From the NCBI GenBank assembly GCA_012510755.1, contig JAAZHL010000063.1:1-9290 (forward strand): 9,290 nt of DNA, written 5' to 3'. This stretch comes from Leucobacter sp. (GTDB lineage Bacteria; Actinomycetota; Actinomycetes; Actinomycetales; Microbacteriaceae). Made by a program: the position numbers and the translations under genes. Below the pieces are notes generated by a model, which had not been told where the DNA came from, ran no database searches, and was given only the letters and a program-made list of their open reading frames with translations. Each line of letters opens with the position of its first letter. Position 1 is the stretch's first letter. This document shows, in pieces, positions 7,378 through 9,290 of the stretch.

Positions 7378-7401
7378 GGTTCATTACTTCACTAATGAAC
7401 C
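7378..7401. promoter_or_regulatory. Operator: perfect 24-bp inverted repeat
   Basis: GGTTCATTA-N6-TAATGAACC has perfect 9-bp arms. It overlaps the -10 element of the GntR-ABC promoter and lies 69-92 bp upstream of the gntR ATG. That position is ideal for autorepression by the GntR protein. It also lies about 105 bp upstream of the divergent carbonic-anhydrase gene. The link to this particular regulator is inference from location and symmetry. Confidence 0.8.
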
Positions 7402-7426
7402 TACGCACCTCGATTTCGCTTGTCAA
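7398..7426 (-). promoter_or_regulatory. Promoter of the GntR-ABC operon
   Basis: On the minus strand, a consensus -35 TTGACA (7426-7421), a 17-bp spacer and -10 TAGGTT (7403-7398) match housekeeping sigma factor spacing. Transcription would start near 7391, leaving an 80-nt leader. The -10 sits on one arm of the inverted repeat. Confidence 0.75.
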
Positions 7427-7505
7427 CCCCAGCTCAAGATTCACTTTCGGTCGCGACCCGCTCGAACACTCGCCAAGAGAGCATTGTGCGCAATAGGGTG
7501 GTGCC

Positions 7506-8024
7506 ATGGCTCTCATCATTCCCATCAACGGCAAGACTCCCCAGATTGACCCGACGGCCTGGATCGCTCCAACCGCAACCATCATTGGTGATGTGAAGAT
7601 CGGCCCCGGCGCAAGCATTTGGTTTGGCGTGGTGCTTCGCGCCGAGTTCGCCGGTATCGTGATCGAAGAAGGCAGCAACCTGCAAGACAACGTCGTCGTG
7701 CACACCGACCTCGACACCCCGACAATCGTGGGCAAGAACGTCGGAGTGGGCCACCTCGCCCTGCTTCATGGCACGCGCATTGGCGAAGGGTCGCTGATCG
7801 GCATGGGTGCAAAACTGCTCAATCGTTCGGTGATTGGCGAGGGCAGCTTTGTCGCAGCGGGCGCCCTCGTGCTCGAAGACAAGCAGGTCGAGGCCGGTCA
7901 CCTCGTTGCAGGTGTGCCCGCGAAAGATCGCGGCCCGATGACTGAGGCTATGGCCGCCCGCGTACAGCGCAACGCATTCGAGTACCAGGATCTCGCGGCG
8001 ATGTACCGCGATGCCGGGGTGTGA
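7506..8024 (+). CDS. Gamma-class carbonic anhydrase family protein
   Basis: A 172-aa left-handed beta-helix protein of the gamma carbonic anhydrase/YrdA-PaaY group, usually a trimer that holds a metal between subunits; expected activity is CO2/bicarbonate interconversion, although many members are untested. Hexapeptide-type turns run from about 12 to 135 (for example IGDVKIGPGASI, IGEGSLIGMGAKL, IGEGSFVAAGALV). Metal ligands are apparent as His66 (VVVHTD), His83 and His88 (VGHLALLHG). Arg45 and Gln60-Asp61 are kept. The usual RGD/RAD near the active site reads RAE (45-47). A C-terminal helix (about 143-168) ends the protein. It lacks the acidic loop of the archaeal Cam enzyme. It is the only plus-strand gene and diverges from the GntR operon. 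ATG follows an AGGGTGG-like site; no clear promoter was seen. Confidence 0.9.
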   Translation: MALIIPINGKTPQIDPTAWIAPTATIIGDVKIGPGASIWFGVVLRAEFAGIVIEEGSNLQDNVVVHTDLDTPTIVGKNVGVGHLALLHGTRIGEGSLIGMGAKLLNRSVIGEGSFVAAGALVLEDKQVEAGHLVAGVPAKDRGPMTEAMAARVQRNAFEYQDLAAMYRDAGV

Positions 8025-8062
8025 TCTTCGGCCTTCTTGAGGCGCCACCAAGGTCTTGACGC

Positions 8063-8195
8063 TCGCCAAGAGTCACGCCGAGGCGTTACCCCGAAGGTAC
8101 TCGCCAAAGCGACTCAGCAGCCGAAGCCTCACACCAAAGCCTCACACCAAAGGGTCACCCCGAAGCGTTACGCCAAAGCCTCTCGCCAAAGGGAC
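8063..8195. repeat. Degenerate 13-bp tandem repeat array
   Basis: About ten head-to-tail units with consensus close to [AT]CGCCAAAGCCTC. The first (8063-8074) has 12 bp; then come 8075-8087, 8088-8100 and 8101-8113. A 4-bp insertion (8114-8117) is followed by 8118-8130, 8131-8143, 8144-8156, 8157-8169, 8170-8182 and 8183-8195. The core CC[AG]AAG is the most constant part. Thirteen bp is not a coding period, so this is not a protein repeat. The last unit forms the outer left edge of the hairpin at 8188-8242, so the two repeat types are physically fused. It lies in the gap between convergent genes. Confidence 0.8.
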
Positions 8196-8242
8196 TCGAA
8201 TGGCTCTCTAACACTTGAGCAGGGAGCCATTTGCGTCCCTTT
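8188..8242. repeat. Long palindromic hairpin, copy 1
   Basis: The left arm (8188-8209) and right arm (8221-8242) pair over 22 positions: 19 Watson-Crick pairs, two G-T wobbles and one T/C mismatch, around an 11-nt loop (8210-8220). With a 2-nt bulge, three further pairs extend the stem to about 8184-8248. Stem ends AAAGGG/CCCTTT would suit a bidirectional terminator for the convergent genes. The same element occurs again at 8284-8338 with identical geometry. Confidence 0.88.
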
Positions 8243-8283
8243 GAAGCGGACCAAGAGATGACAACCAGTTCTCGACGGCGCCC

Positions 8284-8338
8284 AAAGGGGCTCGAATGGC
8301 TCTCTGACGGGTGGGTAGGGAGCCATTCGCGCCCCTTT
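8284..8338. repeat. Long palindromic hairpin, copy 2
   Basis: Same 22/11/22 layout as the copy at 8188-8242. The left arm differs by one base and the right arm by two. It has 20 Watson-Crick pairs, one wobble and the same T/C mismatch at arm position 9. A bulged A allows five more outer pairs (about 8279-8344). The loop (8306-8316) is unrelated to that of copy 1. It ends 43 bp from the response-regulator stop and is a good terminator candidate for that gene. Confidence 0.88.
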
Positions 8339-8345
8339 GAGGCGG

Positions 8346-8380
8346 GGTCTCGACAAGCTCGGCGAGATCGACGAGGTCGA
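8346..8380. other. REP-like GTCTCGACAAGCTC segment
   Basis: GTCTCGACAAGCTCGGCGAG and the following ATCGACGAGGTCGA form a partly self-complementary, TCGA-rich stretch immediately after the response-regulator stop. From memory, similar TCTCGACAAGCTCG segments are common intergenic repeats in Microbacteriaceae. Here it looks like a degenerate single copy. It may instead be part of the gene's own terminator. Confidence 0.3.
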
Positions 8381-9163
8381 TTAACCAAGCAGGCCGAGTT
8401 GCATCGCCTTGGTGACCGCCCGCGTGCGGTCGTTCACCTCAAGTTTCTCGAATACATGCAGCAAGTGTGTCTTCACCGTCGATTCACCGATATACAAGCG
8501 GGCGGCAATCGCCGGGTTGCTGAGGCCGTCAGCAACAAGTGCGAGGATCTCGCTTTCGCGCGGAGTCAGTTGCGGCAGATCTTGCGCACCCGAGAGGGTC
8601 GCGTCGCGGTTTTGCCCGCGCTGCCCTCGCACCGCCTTCGCCAGCCCCGCCGCGATGCTGGGTGCGAGCACCGTCTGCCCTGACACTACCGCGCGAACAC
8701 CGGCGAGCAACTCGCTGGCCGGCGCGGCCTTCAACAGGTATCCACTCGCGCCCGCCTCGATGGCTGCCAGAATCTGGTCGTCTTGTTCGTAAGTGGTAAA
8801 GACGAGCACCTTCGGGGTCGGCGATGGCGCGGCGGTGAGAGGGTCAGTGAGAGCATCGGCATGAGAGTCGGCACGAGAGTCGGCACGTCCGCCATCAGCC
8901 ACGCCATCCACGATGCGGCGGGTGGCCTCGACACCGCCCATGCCAGGCATGCGCAGGTCGACCAGCACGACGTGCGGGGCGTGATCCTCGGCTAAAATCG
9001 ACAGGCCTTCTGAGGCTTCTGCACGAAGCCCAGCCAAGAGCTCAAGCGCACGTTCGCCGCTCTCGGCCTCAGCCACCACCTCAATATCTGCTTCAGATTC
9101 AAGCAGCCCCACGATGCCCGCACGCACCACGGGGTGATCATCGACAACCATCACGCGAATCAC
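8381..9163 (-). CDS. NarL/LuxR-family response regulator
   Basis: A 260-aa cytosolic DNA-binding regulator phosphorylated by a partner histidine kinase. The receiver domain (about 1-165) shows the acidic pair Asp8-Asp9, phospho-acceptor Asp69 in VVLVDLRMPG, Thr123 and Lys145 (GYLLKAAP). The C-terminal LuxR helix-turn-helix spans about 196-257 (LTPRESEILALVADGLSNPA, then ESTVKTHL). It is longer than the usual 205-225 aa because of an extra segment before the phospho-Asp (about 44-62) and a low-complexity insertion (about 88-117) between helix 3 and strand 4, built partly of ADSR-like tetrapeptides. GTG at 9163-9161 is chosen: GAAGGAG lies five bases upstream and it overlaps the kinase stop as GTGA. 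The in-frame ATG at 9151 would clip the first strand. Confidence 0.93.
   Translation of the reverse strand: MIRVMVVDDHPVVRAGIVGLLESEADIEVVAEAESGERALELLAGLRAEASEGLSILAEDHAPHVVLVDLRMPGMGGVEATRRIVDGVADGGRADSRADSHADALTDPLTAAPSPTPKVLVFTTYEQDDQILAAIEAGASGYLLKAAPASELLAGVRAVVSGQTVLAPSIAAGLAKAVRGQRGQNRDATLSGAQDLPQLTPRESEILALVADGLSNPAIAARLYIGESTVKTHLLHVFEKLEVNDRTRAVTKAMQLGLLG
8839..8886. repeat. 12-bp in-frame tandem repeat in the response regulator
   Basis: Four 12-bp units (8839-8850, 8851-8862, 8863-8874, 8875-8886); the last two are identical (gagagtcggcac) and the others progressively diverged. On the minus strand they encode ADSR, ADSH, ADAL and TDPL (residues 94-109), inside the receiver domain insertion. 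The repeat can expand or shrink without a frame change. Confidence 0.7.
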
Positions 9164-9290
9164 GGCATCTCCTTCGCACTCATCGCAATCGGCACCCGCA
9201 CTTCGAGCACCGACCCACCTTGTCGGCCTGCTTCAAAACGTAACCTGCCGCCGACGAGCCGCAGCCGCTCAGCCAGCCCCGCGAGGCCAA
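9160..9290 (-). CDS. Two-component sensor histidine kinase, C-terminal end (partial)
   Basis: Only the last 42 codons are inside the window; the gene enters from the right edge. The minus-strand frame reads GLAGLAERLRLVGG, then a stretch ending GGSVLEVRVPIAMSAKEMP and TGA (9162-9160). GLxGLxERL, xxGG and GGxxLxVxVP are the G2-box end of the HATPase domain in NarL-partner (DesK/LiaS-like) kinases. The stop overlaps the regulator GTG start by 4 nt (GTGA), so the two form a coupled kinase-regulator operon. The sensor domain, His box and signal lie outside the window. Confidence 0.85.
   Translation of the reverse strand, partial: GLAGLAERLRLVGGRLRFEAGRQGGSVLEVRVPIAMSAKEMP

Noticed and set aside
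7469..7479. CTCGCCAAGAG, identical to the start of the 13-bp array at 8062-8072, as a dispersed repeat
   Set aside because: An 11-base match in GC-rich DNA with a related phrase also inside rmuC is compatible with chance; the flanks do not match.
7506..7517. ATGGCTCTC at the carbonic-anhydrase start resembling the hairpin arm
   Set aside because: Only nine bases match and no inverted partner is nearby; these are ordinary Met-Ala-Leu codons.
7310..7735. Longer 279-codon version of the GntR protein
   Set aside because: The extra N-terminus would be translated through the promoter and operator and into the antisense of the divergent carbonic-anhydrase gene. The winged helix begins right at the internal ATG.
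8063..8195. CRISPR array
   Set aside because: Units are only 13 bp, degenerate and directly adjacent with no spacers; there is no leader and no cas gene.
8037..8261. 74-codon plus-strand frame over the 13-bp array
   Set aside because: The 13-bp period shifts frame in each unit, so no repeated peptide results. It looks non-coding.
8155..8388. Minus-strand frames with repeated peptide SKGRxWLP...ESHSSPFG
   Set aside because: The peptide repeat is the translation of the two palindromic hairpins. Because the element is near-symmetrical, similar peptides also appear on the plus strand. No ribosome site is seen, and such frames are probably spurious.

Overview
The window reads as chromosomal DNA of a high-GC Gram-positive bacterium (Actinomycetota, most plausibly Micrococcales/Microbacteriaceae). 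This rests on GC-rich codon use, two GTG starts, GGAG-type ribosome sites, and gene types such as a YtrA-like GntR/ABC operon and a NarL-type two-component system. The family placement is inference. No transposase, integrase, phage gene, tRNA, rRNA or CRISPR array is seen. Six complete genes and the end of a seventh lie on the minus strand; one gene lies on the plus strand.

Layout, left to right. Positions 1-244 hold no convincing gene. aceA (299-1894, minus) encodes a long-form isocitrate lyase, with a terminator hairpin just past its stop and an upstream region rich in repeated motifs. rmuC (2067-3569, minus) encodes a membrane-anchored coiled-coil RmuC protein. mgtE (3752-5113, minus) encodes a CBS-domain magnesium channel/transporter. 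Next comes a tightly coupled minus-strand operon: a short GntR/YtrA repressor (6896-7309), an ABC ATPase (5958-6899) and an ABC permease (5251-5961). The genes are joined by 4-nt ATGA overlaps. A clear promoter precedes the operon, with a perfect 24-bp inverted repeat over its -10 element. A gamma-carbonic-anhydrase-like gene (7506-8024, plus) diverges from the same region. At the right edge is a NarL-type response regulator (8381-9163, minus), overlapped by the C-terminus of its presumed histidine kinase partner (9160-9290, cut by the window edge).

The most unusual part is the 356-bp gap between the convergent carbonic-anhydrase and response-regulator genes. It holds a degenerate 13-bp tandem array (about ten units, 8063-8195). 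This runs directly into the first of two hairpins of identical geometry (22-nt arm, 11-nt loop, 22-nt arm), at 8188-8242 and 8284-8338. Their arms are almost identical and every arm difference keeps base pairing, while the loops are unrelated. This looks like a structured, probably dispersed palindromic repeat family that may also act as a bidirectional terminator.

The genes cover separate tasks: glyoxylate shunt, genome maintenance, magnesium uptake, a self-regulated ABC system, CO2/bicarbonate or related metal chemistry, and two-component signalling. Only the GntR-ABC and kinase-regulator pairs are clearly functional units.
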